From positions 558,001 through 622,000 of the forward strand of contig NZ_CP011390.1 in NCBI RefSeq assembly GCF_001644645.1: a stretch of DNA of 64,000 nt, given 5' to 3'. Position numbers and translations under genes: made by a program. The stretch is from Flavisolibacter tropicus. GTDB taxonomy: Bacteria; Bacteroidota; Bacteroidia; Chitinophagales; Chitinophagaceae. The stretch's first letter is position 1. Every line of letters begins with the position of its first letter. Positions 18,070 through 25,721 of this stretch are shown one piece after another. A model generated the notes under the pieces. It did not search any database and was not told the origin of the DNA. It was given only the letters and a program-made list of their open reading frames with translations.

Positions 18070-18489
18070 ATGGGAGTATTCCGACCTTTTAAAATGAACA
18101 AGGATGTCGGTATCTTTCTGTTTCGGCTCTTTATCGGCTTCCGGCTGCTGTATGGTGTATTGGATAATATCCTAGTCGCGGAGCGAATGTTGGAGTTTGA
18201 ATCGTTTTTGCATGCACATCACTTTCCTTCTCCCTATTTATCAGCTTGGGTTTCAATATATGTACAAGCCATTTCGGGCGTGTTAATTATAATTGGATAT
18301 AAGATTCGGTGGGCTGCTGTTTTAATGATCATACATTTTACTGTAGCAATAGTGGTGGTGCATTGGGGGCAAAGTGTGGACGAAATGACACCAGCCCTGG
18401 CCATGCTTTCTGCTGCAGTCCTCTTTTTATTTCTTGGTGCAGGCAAGTATAGTATTCAAAAAGAGCCACTTGTAGTATTTAGGAAATAG
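18070..18489 (+). CDS. DoxX-like small integral membrane protein
   Basis: Four hydrophobic helices are visible: FLFRLFIGFRLLYGV, AWVSIYVQAISGVLIIIGY, WAAVLMIIHFTVAIVVV and PALAMLSAAVLFLFLG. The LFRLFIGFRLLYGVLDNI start and the short GY-loop after helix 2 fit the DoxX/DoxD family. Function is not firmly known; some relatives join membrane oxidoreductase complexes. An alternative start at 18094 (MNKDVG) would shorten it by eight residues. It converges on the SemiSWEET gene with 6 bp between. Confidence 0.75.
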   Translation: MGVFRPFKMNKDVGIFLFRLFIGFRLLYGVLDNILVAERMLEFESFLHAHHFPSPYLSAWVSIYVQAISGVLIIIGYKIRWAAVLMIIHFTVAIVVVHWGQSVDEMTPALAMLSAAVLFLFLGAGKYSIQKEPLVVFRK

Positions 18490-18495
18490 CTTTTT

Positions 18496-18768
18496 CTACC
18501 GATCCTTATAGCGTATACGATAATAGCCAGTAATGGAATTAATGGTTATTGAAATGAAGTTGGTGATAATAATTGGCCAGTCATTACGCATAAACCCATA
18601 AACGGCCCAAAGTGTATTTCCTGTGGTAAGTATGCTAAGCATCAATATAGAAATATCTTTCGCTTTTTTTTCCTTGATGATCTTGATCAATTGCGGTAAC
18701 ATAGAAATCGAAGTCAGCAACCCCGCAGCAATTCCAACCCATTGTTTTAAATCCATATGACTTTTCAT
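18496..18768 (-). CDS. SemiSWEET-type sugar transporter (PQ-loop)
   Basis: This 90-residue protein has three transmembrane helices with the PQ-loop signature ISMLPQLIKIIKEKKAKDIS. The following helices carry LTTGNTLWAVYGF and the substrate-site Asn motif TNFISITINSI. SemiSWEETs dimerise to form a small sugar uniporter in the inner membrane. Length and topology fit exactly. A second in-frame ATG at 18756 (MDLKQWVG) is an equally plausible start. The sugar carried cannot be predicted. Confidence 0.9.
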   Translation of the reverse strand: MKSHMDLKQWVGIAAGLLTSISMLPQLIKIIKEKKAKDISILMLSILTTGNTLWAVYGFMRNDWPIIITNFISITINSITGYYRIRYKDR

Positions 18769-19069
18769 TCAAAAAAGCAGCCAGTAAAGTAGGGGAGCTG
18801 CGAGAACGGAAGAGTGCTGCAAGCTGTAAGCTGCACGCTGCACGCTTTGAAACAGCCTTTTGTTAAGTCAAACAGGCGACTAAATTGGTTGTCGATAGTT
18901 TGCAACTAAAGTATTTAAGAGTAGTCTATTTTCTATGTTTGAAGCGCTATACACACAACATTCACGCCTCTGCTTGCAGCTTGCGGCGTGAAGCTTGCAG
19001 CTCTCTTATAGCTTATTTTAGGTTATATGAAGTTGCTCCGCTAATTTTGCCCCGCTTAATTGTTACTGC
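18769..19069. other. Intergenic region with AGCTTGCAGC-type repeats upstream of pdhB
   Basis: About 300 bases without a gene. It holds GCTGCAAGCTGTAAGCTGCACGCTGCACGC-type sequence at 18816-18845 and a roughly inverted counterpart at 18969-19003 (CTTGCAGCTTGCGGC, AAGCTTGCAGC). The two could pair over ~120 bases. A related TGTAGCTTGTAGC string occurs at ~48449-48461. Confidence 0.55.
19042..19049 (+). promoter_or_regulatory. Candidate -7 promoter element TAATTTTG for pdhB
   Basis: TAATTTTG matches TAnnTTTG and lies 20 bp before the pdhB ATG, which would give a short leader. A -33 TTG at the canonical distance is not obvious. Confidence 0.45.
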
Positions 19070-20056
19070 ATGAGACAAATACCTTTTCGTGAAGCATTAC
19101 GCGAAGCAATGATCGAAGAAATGCGCCGTGATGACCGTGTATTTTTAATGGGAGAGGAAGTAGCTGAGTATAATGGTGCCTATAAAGTAAGCCAGGGTAT
19201 GTTGGCTGAGTTTGGTCCAAAGCGTGTGATCGATACCCCCATTGCTGAATTAGGCTTTGCCGCTGTTGGTGTAGGTGCTGCACAAAACGGTTTAAGACCG
19301 ATTGTAGAATTCATGACCTGGAACTTTGCTGTTCTGGCATTGGATCAGATCCTGAACACTGCTTCTAAGATGTTGGCCATGAGTGGTGGACAAATTACTT
19401 GTCCTATTGTTTTCCGTGGACCAAATGGCTCTGCCGGTCAGTTAGGTGCACAACACTCTACTGCTTTTGAAGCACTTTATGCAAATATCCCAGGCCTTAA
19501 AGTGGTTTCTGTAAGTAATGGATATGATGCAAAAGGTTTATTGAAACAAGCCATTCGCTACGAAGAAGATCCGGTGATGTTCATGGAAAGCGAGTTGATG
19601 TATGGAGATAAAAGTGACATCCCAGACGAAGAATACTATATCCCTTTAGGTAAGGCAGATGTGAAACGTCAGGGTACAGATGTAACCATTGTTTCCTTCA
19701 ATAAAATGATGAAAGTAGCCTTAGGTGCTGCTGCTGAATTGGAAAAAGAAGGAATCAGCGCAGAAGTAATTGACCTGCGTACTATCCGTCCGCTGGATTG
19801 GATGACTATCCTTGAGAGTGTTAAGAAAACAAATCGCTTAGTGATTATAGAAGAACAATGGCCTTTTGCTTCTGTATCATCTGAAATCACTTACCGTATA
19901 CAGAAAGAGGGGTTTGACTACTTAGATGCTCCAATTCGTCGTATAACCGCTGCTGATGCACCGCTACACTATGCGCCAAATCTGGTAGCAGCGGCTTTGC
20001 CTGATGTACCACGCACGGTTAAACTGGTAAAAGAAGTAATGTATTTGAAAAAATAA
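19070..20056 (+). CDS. pdhB: Pyruvate dehydrogenase E1 component, beta subunit
   Basis: The beta subunit of a thiamine-diphosphate 2-oxo acid dehydrogenase, joining the alpha subunit to decarboxylate pyruvate and feed acetyl groups to E2. The start RQIPFREALREAMIEEMRRD and the GEEVAEYNGAYKVSQGM, IDTPIAELGFAAVGVGAA and FRGPNGSAGQLGAQHS segments are diagnostic. The C-terminal transketolase domain (EVIDLRTIRPLDW, IIEEQWPFASVSSEI) is complete. Length 328 aa is standard. No pdhA or E2 gene is adjacent, so the complex is encoded at separate loci. A perfect 14-bp terminator follows. Confidence 0.95.
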   Translation: MRQIPFREALREAMIEEMRRDDRVFLMGEEVAEYNGAYKVSQGMLAEFGPKRVIDTPIAELGFAAVGVGAAQNGLRPIVEFMTWNFAVLALDQILNTASKMLAMSGGQITCPIVFRGPNGSAGQLGAQHSTAFEALYANIPGLKVVSVSNGYDAKGLLKQAIRYEEDPVMFMESELMYGDKSDIPDEEYYIPLGKADVKRQGTDVTIVSFNKMMKVALGAAAELEKEGISAEVIDLRTIRPLDWMTILESVKKTNRLVIIEEQWPFASVSSEITYRIQKEGFDYLDAPIRRITAADAPLHYAPNLVAAALPDVPRTVKLVKEVMYLKK

Positions 20057-20100
20057 GTGCTTTATATTGAGGAAAGCCTTCCTCAAGCCGAGGAAAAAAA

Positions 20101-20137
20101 GAAAAAGTTGTGTGGTTTCACACAACTTTTTCTTTTT
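20101..20137 (+). terminator. Strong intrinsic terminator after pdhB
   Basis: A perfect 14-bp stem, 20101-20114 with 20119-20132, closes a GTTT loop and is followed by TTTTT. Confidence 0.93.
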
Positions 20138-20493
20138 CAATACCTTGATGCAAAAAAATTTATTCGAGATAAAGTTTTGTTTTTCCAATTTTCATCGCAT
20201 CTTTGTCTCGGTTTTTCATAGGATATTGGATTTTACACGAGGCTGGATTTCTATCCGGCCTTTATTATGCTTATCCATTTCGGTTCCTCCTTGCCTATAT
20301 ATCAATTGGAATACTCTGAAACTTTCATAAAGCAATGTTTATCAATAAGTAAATAGAAGTTTAAGTCAATATTTTCTAGTTTCTTCTTTCTTGGTTGCCC
20401 CCTTAGTTTACCAAAGTTTATAATGATTAATAAGGATCAAGTGGAACGATTCGTTTATTCCTTTAATCCCAACAGCTTACACTATTACCTGCG

Positions 20494-20620
20494 CCTTCCT
20501 TGCCTGCTACTCCACGGGTCCTTCATAGCTACGCCACTGTTCCTTCATGGTTACTCCGTATCCAATAGTGGGTTACTCCGTATAGGAGCCTCCTTTACTC
20601 CGTATAAAGCCCTACCGCAC
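20494..20620. repeat. Dispersed ~130-bp element with three TACTCCGTAT motifs, copy 1
   Basis: This stretch shares ordered blocks with 55479-55610: CTTCCTTGCCTGCTA, CCTTCATAGCTACGCC, CTTCATGGTTACTCCGTATCCA, GTTACTCCGTAT, then a third CTCCGTAT. The order and spacing are the same, with scattered differences. TACTCCGTAT occurs three times in this copy. Confidence 0.85.
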
Positions 20621-20750
20621 ACCTTCAAAAGACGTAAACCTGCCATTTGGGTTGCTCTGGGTTAACTATTTATAATAAAGAAAAGAATAATGAAAAGAGA
20701 CAGAAATTACCAAAAGAGAGGGTGCTTAAAGTTACAAAAAACCATCCGCT

Positions 20751-20772
20751 CGTCAATTAGATTTAATTGACG
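20751..20772. promoter_or_regulatory. 9-bp perfect inverted repeat upstream of the response regulator
   Basis: CGTCAATTA (20751-20759) and TAATTGACG (20764-20772) flank GATT. The site is about 125 bp before the regulator ATG and has no U-run, so it may be a protein-binding site rather than a terminator. Confidence 0.5.
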
Positions 20773-20895
20773 GATCTCAATTGTATTCCTAATTACAGCG
20801 AAAGCCTTCTTAAAAATTCTTCCATCCGCAATCCAAAATTTCTTCTCCTAAACGTATTTCGCTTATTTTGTTGCCTTAACACTTAACCGATAATA

Positions 20896-22056
20896 ATGAG
20901 CAGAATTCTCATAGTAGACGACGAAAAGGCAATACGCAAAACCCTTACAGAAATCCTCTCTTTTGAAGGCTATACCATTGAAGAAGCACCTGACGGTGAA
21001 GAAGCGCTCAAATGTTTCAAAGAAAAAACATATGATGTAGTACTCTGCGATATAAAAATGCCCAAACTGGATGGTTTGGATTTTTTGCAAAAAGCTACTG
21101 AACATAACCCAGATGTCCCTATCATTATGATTTCCGGTCACGGTACTATAGAAACAGCTGTAGAGGCTGTAAAAAAAGGTGCCTATGACTTTATACAAAA
21201 GCCACCAGACCTCAACCGCTTACTGATTACGATCCGAAATGCAAAAGAGCGTAATAACCTTGTTACCGAAACTAAAACACTAAAAAGACGAGTTACCAAG
21301 GTGCAAGAGATGATAGGTGAGTCTGCACCCATTCACAGGATCAAAGAAACTATTGAAAAAGTAGCACCTACAGAAGCACGTATTCTGATCACTGGCGAAA
21401 ATGGTGTCGGAAAAGAACTGGTTGCTCGTTGGGTACATGAAAAAAGCAGCCGTGCTTCAGGTCCATTGGTAGAGGTGAACTGTGCTGCTATTCCAAGTGA
21501 ACTGATTGAAAGTGAGCTCTTTGGCCATGAAAAAGGTTCATTCACTTCCGCCATTAAACAACGCATAGGTAAGTTTGAGCAGGCCAATGGTGGTACGCTC
21601 TTCTTAGATGAAATTGGCGATATGAGCTTATCTGCCCAGGCCAAGGTACTGAGGGCACTTCAGGAAGGAAAAATTACCCGGGTAGGGGGCGATAAAGAAA
21701 TCAGTGTTGATGTTCGGGTTATTGCTGCTACCAATAAAGATTTATTGAAGGAAGTGGAGGCAAAGAATTTCCGTCTTGACTTATATCATCGCTTGGGAGT
21801 TATTCTTATTCATGTGCCTTCGTTAAATGAAAGAAAAGACGATATTCCTCTCTTAGTAAATCGCTTTTTACAAGATATCTGTGCCGATTATGGGGTTGCC
21901 AAAAAAGCAATTGACCCAGACGCCATCAAATTATTACAAGAATATAATTGGACTGGTAATATTCGTGAACTACGCAATGTGGTAGAGCGTTTGGTAATCT
22001 TGTCTGGTAAAAGTATTACCAAGGATGATGTTACCAGCTATGTGCTCCCAAAGTAA
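20896..22056 (+). CDS. NtrC-like response regulator without C-terminal DNA-binding domain
   Basis: Residues 1-120 are a receiver domain: acidic pocket ILIVDDE, phosphoacceptor D52 in VLCDIKMPKLDG, and later Lys in FIQKPPD. Residues ~140-370 form a sigma-54-type AAA+ domain with Walker A GENGVGKE (from residue 167), Walker B GGTLFLDEIGDM, and a C-terminal lid (YNWTGNIRELRNVVERLVILSG). The loop that contacts sigma-54, normally GAFTGA, reads GSFTSA (214-219). The protein stops at TSYVLPK, without the Fis-type HTH found in NtrC. It is therefore a two-domain regulator that may act from solution or do something other than open sigma-54 promoters. No sensor kinase is adjacent. Confidence 0.92.
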   Translation: MSRILIVDDEKAIRKTLTEILSFEGYTIEEAPDGEEALKCFKEKTYDVVLCDIKMPKLDGLDFLQKATEHNPDVPIIMISGHGTIETAVEAVKKGAYDFIQKPPDLNRLLITIRNAKERNNLVTETKTLKRRVTKVQEMIGESAPIHRIKETIEKVAPTEARILITGENGVGKELVARWVHEKSSRASGPLVEVNCAAIPSELIESELFGHEKGSFTSAIKQRIGKFEQANGGTLFLDEIGDMSLSAQAKVLRALQEGKITRVGGDKEISVDVRVIAATNKDLLKEVEAKNFRLDLYHRLGVILIHVPSLNERKDDIPLLVNRFLQDICADYGVAKKAIDPDAIKLLQEYNWTGNIRELRNVVERLVILSGKSITKDDVTSYVLPK

Positions 22057-22086
22057 TTAAGCCTTATCATTAGCGTTAATTTCTTG

Positions 22087-22971
22087 TCACGAAGTCATCT
22101 TGCTTTTTATAAAAGCATAGATGGCTTCGTCGCTTTTTAAAAGACGAAGATTCACAAATGTTCGTGTAGCAGCAAGAGTACTTGCACCCGATGCTACGAT
22201 TGTTTTACCCGGTAATGCTTGACAGAGCAACTCAAAATAGTCATCAATTTCAAATCGTGTGAAATTGGTTATGATATGCGTGAAAATATATTCAATAGGG
22301 TTTTGTTGGACTATTTCCTTTACTTGTTGCAGCTTAATATTTGAGCCTAAATAAATGGTTGACCAGCCCCACTTCTTCAACATATAATTTAAGAAAAGCA
22401 GCGGCATCTCATGATACTCTCCATCTGGCGTAAACAACAGTATTTGGCGATGTTTATCATTGCTGGCGGTTAACTTATCCGTTTCAGCTATGATTTTATG
22501 TTGAATTAAGTAAGAAGAAAAATGTTCTTGTGCCGGAATAACATTATTGGTCATCCAGAGCACTCCAATACGTTTTAGAAATGGATAACAAATTTTAGAT
22601 ATGGCTTCTTCCATTCCAAACTTCTCTATTAACTCATCCAGTATTTGATGAAAAGCTTTCTCATCAAAATCAATAGCTGCTTCAAGAAGTGTTAAAATAA
22701 ATTGTTGATGATCTTTCGATAGCTTTCCTACTTCTAGTACAGAAGCAATAATTTCTTCTTCAGTTAATGCGGCAATTTTAGAGATCTTCCAACCATTATG
22801 ATAAAGGAAAGCTATGCGTAGCAAGCGTTTCAGGTCTTCATTCTCATAATAACGTTGTTTGCCTTCTGTGCGCTTTGGTTTAAAAAAATGATAGCGCTGT
22901 TCCCAGATCCGGAGCGTATGTGCTTTAATATCACACATATTCTCAATGTCCTTAATCGTAAAATTTTGCAT
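22087..22971 (-). CDS. MerR-family regulator with B12-binding domain (CarH/LitR-like)
   Basis: Residues 1-70 are a MerR winged helix (TIKDIENMCDIKAHTLRIWEQRY). Residues ~80-165 resemble the helical B12-capping domain and contain W139 followed by nine residues and E149-H150, the Wx9EH signature of the CarH photoreceptor. Residues ~175-290 are a cobalamin-binding Rossmann domain with E185-x-H187, the position of the lower axial histidine, although the usual G after HxxG is a proline. CarH-type proteins repress in the dark with adenosylcobalamin and release DNA in light. No carotenoid genes are nearby; the target is unknown. It is divergent from lepB across 114 bp. Confidence 0.88.
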   Translation of the reverse strand: MQNFTIKDIENMCDIKAHTLRIWEQRYHFFKPKRTEGKQRYYENEDLKRLLRIAFLYHNGWKISKIAALTEEEIIASVLEVGKLSKDHQQFILTLLEAAIDFDEKAFHQILDELIEKFGMEEAISKICYPFLKRIGVLWMTNNVIPAQEHFSSYLIQHKIIAETDKLTASNDKHRQILLFTPDGEYHEMPLLFLNYMLKKWGWSTIYLGSNIKLQQVKEIVQQNPIEYIFTHIITNFTRFEIDDYFELLCQALPGKTIVASGASTLAATRTFVNLRLLKSDEAIYAFIKSKMTS

Positions 22972-23012
22972 TGCCTACACTTTATTTCCTATTTTCATTG
23001 CTGTTGGATTTA

Positions 23013-23039
23013 GCAAAAACTTTGCGCTGCTTCCGCAGC
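23013..23039. promoter_or_regulatory. Two adjacent inverted repeats between the MerR-B12 gene and lepB
   Basis: GCAAA-AAC-TTTGC (23013-23025) is followed at once by GCTGC-TTCC-GCAGC (23026-23039). They lie in the divergent intergenic region and could form an operator for the MerR protein. This is a guess from position and symmetry only. Confidence 0.4.
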
Positions 23040-23057
23040 AAGAGTGATTTAAAATAA

Positions 23058-23065
23058 TAAATTTG
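23058..23065 (+). promoter_or_regulatory. Candidate -7 promoter element TAAATTTG for lepB
   Basis: TAAATTTG fits TAnnTTTG and ends 20 bp before the lepB ATG. The upstream -33 element is unclear. Confidence 0.4.
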
Positions 23066-23085
23066 TCCGTTTTAAAGTCAACCTA

Positions 23086-24633
23086 ATGCCGTTAGAACAC
23101 GTATTCATTGTTTACTTAGTCTCCTTATTACTGGTTCTGCTCCCGTCGTTTGGAATAGCAAAGATGTTTCAAAAAGCTGGTGTTGAAAGCTGGAAAGCCT
23201 ACATTCCTTTTTATAATACCTGGGTAATGCAGGAATTGGCCAAGCGTCCCAAGCATTGGGTGTTCTGGCAATTCATACCTGTAGTAGGTTGGTTTATTAC
23301 ACCCGGTATCTTCATTGAATTTGTAAAGTTATTTGGCCGTTTCACTTTTGGCGAACATATACTGGCTGCGTTGGCAGCTCCTTTTTACTTTCCTTATGTG
23401 GGAAATAACCCCAAGATCCATTATATAGGACCAGAAGGGGCTAAACGTTATCACAAACCCAGCTGGCGCGAGTGGATTGATGCTGCTATATTTGCAATAG
23501 TTGCAGCTACGCTGATCCGCACCTTTGTGTTTGAGGCCTATACTATTCCTTCAGGCTCTATGGAGAAGACCTTACTGATCAACGACTTCCTTTTTGTAAG
23601 CAAGTTTAGTTACGGTCCACGTATTCCTAATACACCTTTGTCTATTCCATTTGTTCACAATTATATACCTGGCAGCAGCCGTACTTCTTATATTAGAGGT
23701 GTACAGTTGCCTTATGTTCGTTGGTTTGCAAGCCCTGTGAAAAGAGGCGATGTTGTGGTATTTAATTTTCCTGCTGGTGATACCGTAATTAACTCACCAG
23801 AATACCAGTCGCTACGTCCGTATTACGATGTGAAACGCGCTGCTAAAGCTGGCGACATGCAGTCGGAATATGTATTGTCTCACCCTGATGAATACCCGAT
23901 TGTTGTGCACCCTGTAGATAAATCAGATAACTACATTAAGCGTTGTGTGGGTGTGGCAGGCGATACACTTGAAGTGAAAGGTGGCCAAGTTTATATTAAT
24001 AGCAAACCAGCTGAGGCTCCGCCATATTCACAAATCAAGTATTTGGTGGAAACAAAAGGACAGCAGCTGGATGAAGAGGCCATGAAAGATTACAATGTAA
24101 ATCTGAATGACCCTAACCAAATAGAGCCTCAAGGAAAGAACGTATTTAAGATGATGTTGACGAATGATGGCCTTCAAAGAATGGTTAAAGATGGGATCAT
24201 CATTAACTATCGTCCTTTATTAGAAGAGCCGGCTACTACCGATCCTCGCTTCTGGGGGCAGGTATTGTTTCCGTATGATACTTTACATAAATGGACAGTT
24301 GACTTTTTCGGACCAATCTGGATACCTAAAAAAGGAGCTACATTACAGCTAACGCCAGAAAATTATACGATTTATGAGCGAGCTATACGTACGTATGAGC
24401 ATAACGAATTTTATATGCAGAATGGTAAGTTCTTTTTAAATGGAAAAGAAACTTCTTCTTATACATTTAAAATGGATTATTACTGGATGATGGGAGATAA
24501 TCGGCATGAGTCACAAGACTCCCGCTTCTGGGGCTTTGTTCCTGAAGATAGAGTAGTGGGTAAAGCTTGGATGATCTGGTTTAGTTGGGATAGTGGTCCA
24601 CGATGGAACCGATTGTTCAGAATAGTAAAATAA
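23086..24633 (+). CDS. lepB: Signal peptidase I
   Basis: This inner-membrane serine protease removes signal peptides from exported proteins. The catalytic serine is S158 in TIPSGSMEKTL and the general-base lysine is K285 in NYIKRCVGVAGDTLEV; a late GDNRHESQDSRFWGFVP box completes the family set. Before the catalytic helix sit several extra membrane segments (residues ~5-105, with YIPFYNTWVMQELAKRP). About 180 residues are inserted between the catalytic lysine box and the GDNR box. Long, extended Lep proteins like this are usual in Bacteroidota. Cytidine deaminase follows, probably after a terminator. Confidence 0.95.
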   Translation: MPLEHVFIVYLVSLLLVLLPSFGIAKMFQKAGVESWKAYIPFYNTWVMQELAKRPKHWVFWQFIPVVGWFITPGIFIEFVKLFGRFTFGEHILAALAAPFYFPYVGNNPKIHYIGPEGAKRYHKPSWREWIDAAIFAIVAATLIRTFVFEAYTIPSGSMEKTLLINDFLFVSKFSYGPRIPNTPLSIPFVHNYIPGSSRTSYIRGVQLPYVRWFASPVKRGDVVVFNFPAGDTVINSPEYQSLRPYYDVKRAAKAGDMQSEYVLSHPDEYPIVVHPVDKSDNYIKRCVGVAGDTLEVKGGQVYINSKPAEAPPYSQIKYLVETKGQQLDEEAMKDYNVNLNDPNQIEPQGKNVFKMMLTNDGLQRMVKDGIIINYRPLLEEPATTDPRFWGQVLFPYDTLHKWTVDFFGPIWIPKKGATLQLTPENYTIYERAIRTYEHNEFYMQNGKFFLNGKETSSYTFKMDYYWMMGDNRHESQDSRFWGFVPEDRVVGKAWMIWFSWDSGPRWNRLFRIVK

Positions 24634-24646
24634 ACGTATCTTTAAT

Positions 24647-24676
24647 TGCCCCAAACAAATCGTGCGGGGCATTTTT
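24647..24676 (+). terminator. Probable terminator between lepB and cytidine deaminase
   Basis: TGCCCC (24647-24652) pairs with GGGGCA (24666-24671) across a 13-base loop and runs into TTTT. The stem is short, so confidence is moderate. Confidence 0.6.
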
Positions 24677-24693
24677 GTCTCTTAACGTTACAT

Positions 24694-25185
24694 ATGAAAG
24701 AAAACAAGTTTGAATTTTCGTATAAGGTTTACAGTGGTATAGAAGAATTACCCGAAGACCAACAATGGCTGCTAAATGAGGCCAGAGAAGTTACTGAACA
24801 AGCCTATGCTCCTTATTCTCATTTCCAGGTGGGTGCAGTTGCCCGATTGGCAAATGGCGAAATCGTTGCCGGCAGTAATCAGGAGAACGCTTCTTTCCCT
24901 GTAGGTCTTTGTGCAGAACGCGTTTTGCTCGCTTCTGTTGCTTCTTTATTTCCAAAGGTTCCTGTTGAAACAATCGCCATTAGTTATAAGGGGGATGGCC
25001 ATAAAAGTGATCACCCAATTTCACCTTGTGGTATTTGCCGACAGTCGCTACAAGAATTTGAATCTCGGGTTGGACACCCTATTCAATTGATCTTAGGTGG
25101 CATGACAGGGCCTGTTTATATAATAGATAGCGCTAGTCGTTTATTGCCATTAGCCTTTACATCAGAAGAATTAAAGACGTCTTGA
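24694..25185 (+). CDS. cdd: Cytidine deaminase
   Basis: A zinc enzyme of pyrimidine salvage that converts cytidine and deoxycytidine to uridine forms. The motif set is complete: YAPYSHFQVGA, NQENASFPVGLCAERV (zinc Cys and catalytic Glu) and SPCGICRQSLQEF (two further zinc Cys). I chose ATG 24694 because the upstream in-frame start at 24646 would place the start in the terminator of lepB. The 163-residue protein is close to the usual homotetrameric class. Confidence 0.93.
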   Translation: MKENKFEFSYKVYSGIEELPEDQQWLLNEAREVTEQAYAPYSHFQVGAVARLANGEIVAGSNQENASFPVGLCAERVLLASVASLFPKVPVETIAISYKGDGHKSDHPISPCGICRQSLQEFESRVGHPIQLILGGMTGPVYIIDSASRLLPLAFTSEELKTS

Positions 25186-25211
25186 TCATTATAAGATAGA
25201 GAATACTTATT

Positions 25212-25241
25212 AATAGCTGTCTAAAAGGCAGCTATTTGCTT
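25212..25241 (+). terminator. Intrinsic terminator between cdd and ogt
   Basis: AATAGCTGTCT (25212-25222) pairs with AGGCAGCTATT (25226-25236), one G-U pair, with an AAA loop and a T-rich tail. It sits between convergent genes. Confidence 0.75.
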
Positions 25242-25721
25242 TTAAAATGGTAGAGTTTGTACACCACTATGAAACTTGGCTTCATGTTCCAATAGCCATT
25301 GTTTTCGCCAGAGACCACCAGCATAACCTGTAAGGCTGGAATTACTTCCTATTACGCGGTGGCAAGGAATGATAATAGCAATTTTGTTGCGCCCATTAGC
25401 CGTTCCTACAGCTCTTATTGCTTTTACATCGCCTAATGTCTTGGATAAGCCCATATAGGAAACGGTCTTGCCATAAGGAATATCTTGCAAGGCAGTCCAA
25501 ACACGGGTTTGAAAAGTAGTTCCGTTCAATTCAAGGGGTATTGAAAATTCTTTACGTTGTCCTGCAAAGTATTCTTCTAACTCTTGCTGGCACTGTTTTA
25601 ATAAAGGATGCGTATCAGAAGTTGCTATGGCTTCTTCCCAAAAGTTTACAGTTGTAATGCCCTCATCACTGCATTGCAGCTGCAAATTACCTACAGGAGA
25701 GGAGATATAAGAAGTATACAT
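25242..25721 (-). CDS. ogt: Methylated-DNA--protein-cysteine methyltransferase
   Basis: A suicide DNA-repair protein that transfers alkyl groups from O6-alkylguanine to its own cysteine. The acceptor is C120 in IIIPCHRVIGSNSSLTGYAGGL, and the helix-turn-helix with the arginine finger is in VSYMGLSKTLGDVKAIRAVGTANGRN. The 159-residue length matches Ogt rather than the Ada fusion. Its ATG shares one base with the TAA of the upstream CsaA-like gene, so the two are translationally coupled. Confidence 0.94.
   Translation of the reverse strand: MYTSYISSPVGNLQLQCSDEGITTVNFWEEAIATSDTHPLLKQCQQELEEYFAGQRKEFSIPLELNGTTFQTRVWTALQDIPYGKTVSYMGLSKTLGDVKAIRAVGTANGRNKIAIIIPCHRVIGSNSSLTGYAGGLWRKQWLLEHEAKFHSGVQTLPF

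Larger units (their letters stand above)
20138..20895. other. Gene-free stretch with hairpins and a dispersed repeat
   Basis: About 750 bases without a supported gene. It contains a stem-loop at 20241-20260 (GGCTGGAT/ATCCGGCC), copy 1 of a ~130-bp dispersed element at 20494-20620, and a 9-bp inverted repeat at 20751-20772 upstream of the response regulator. Short frames here read through repeats and differ in frame between the two repeat copies, arguing against coding. Confidence 0.6.

Noticed and set aside
20138..20330. Small frame beginning in the pdhB terminator
   Set aside because: It reads through the hairpin and its Phe/Lys-rich sequence comes from T/A runs.
20423..20665. 80-aa open frame after pdhB
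   Set aside because: It runs over copy 1 of the dispersed element. The matching frame over copy 2 (55484-55666) is in a different register, so no protein is conserved.
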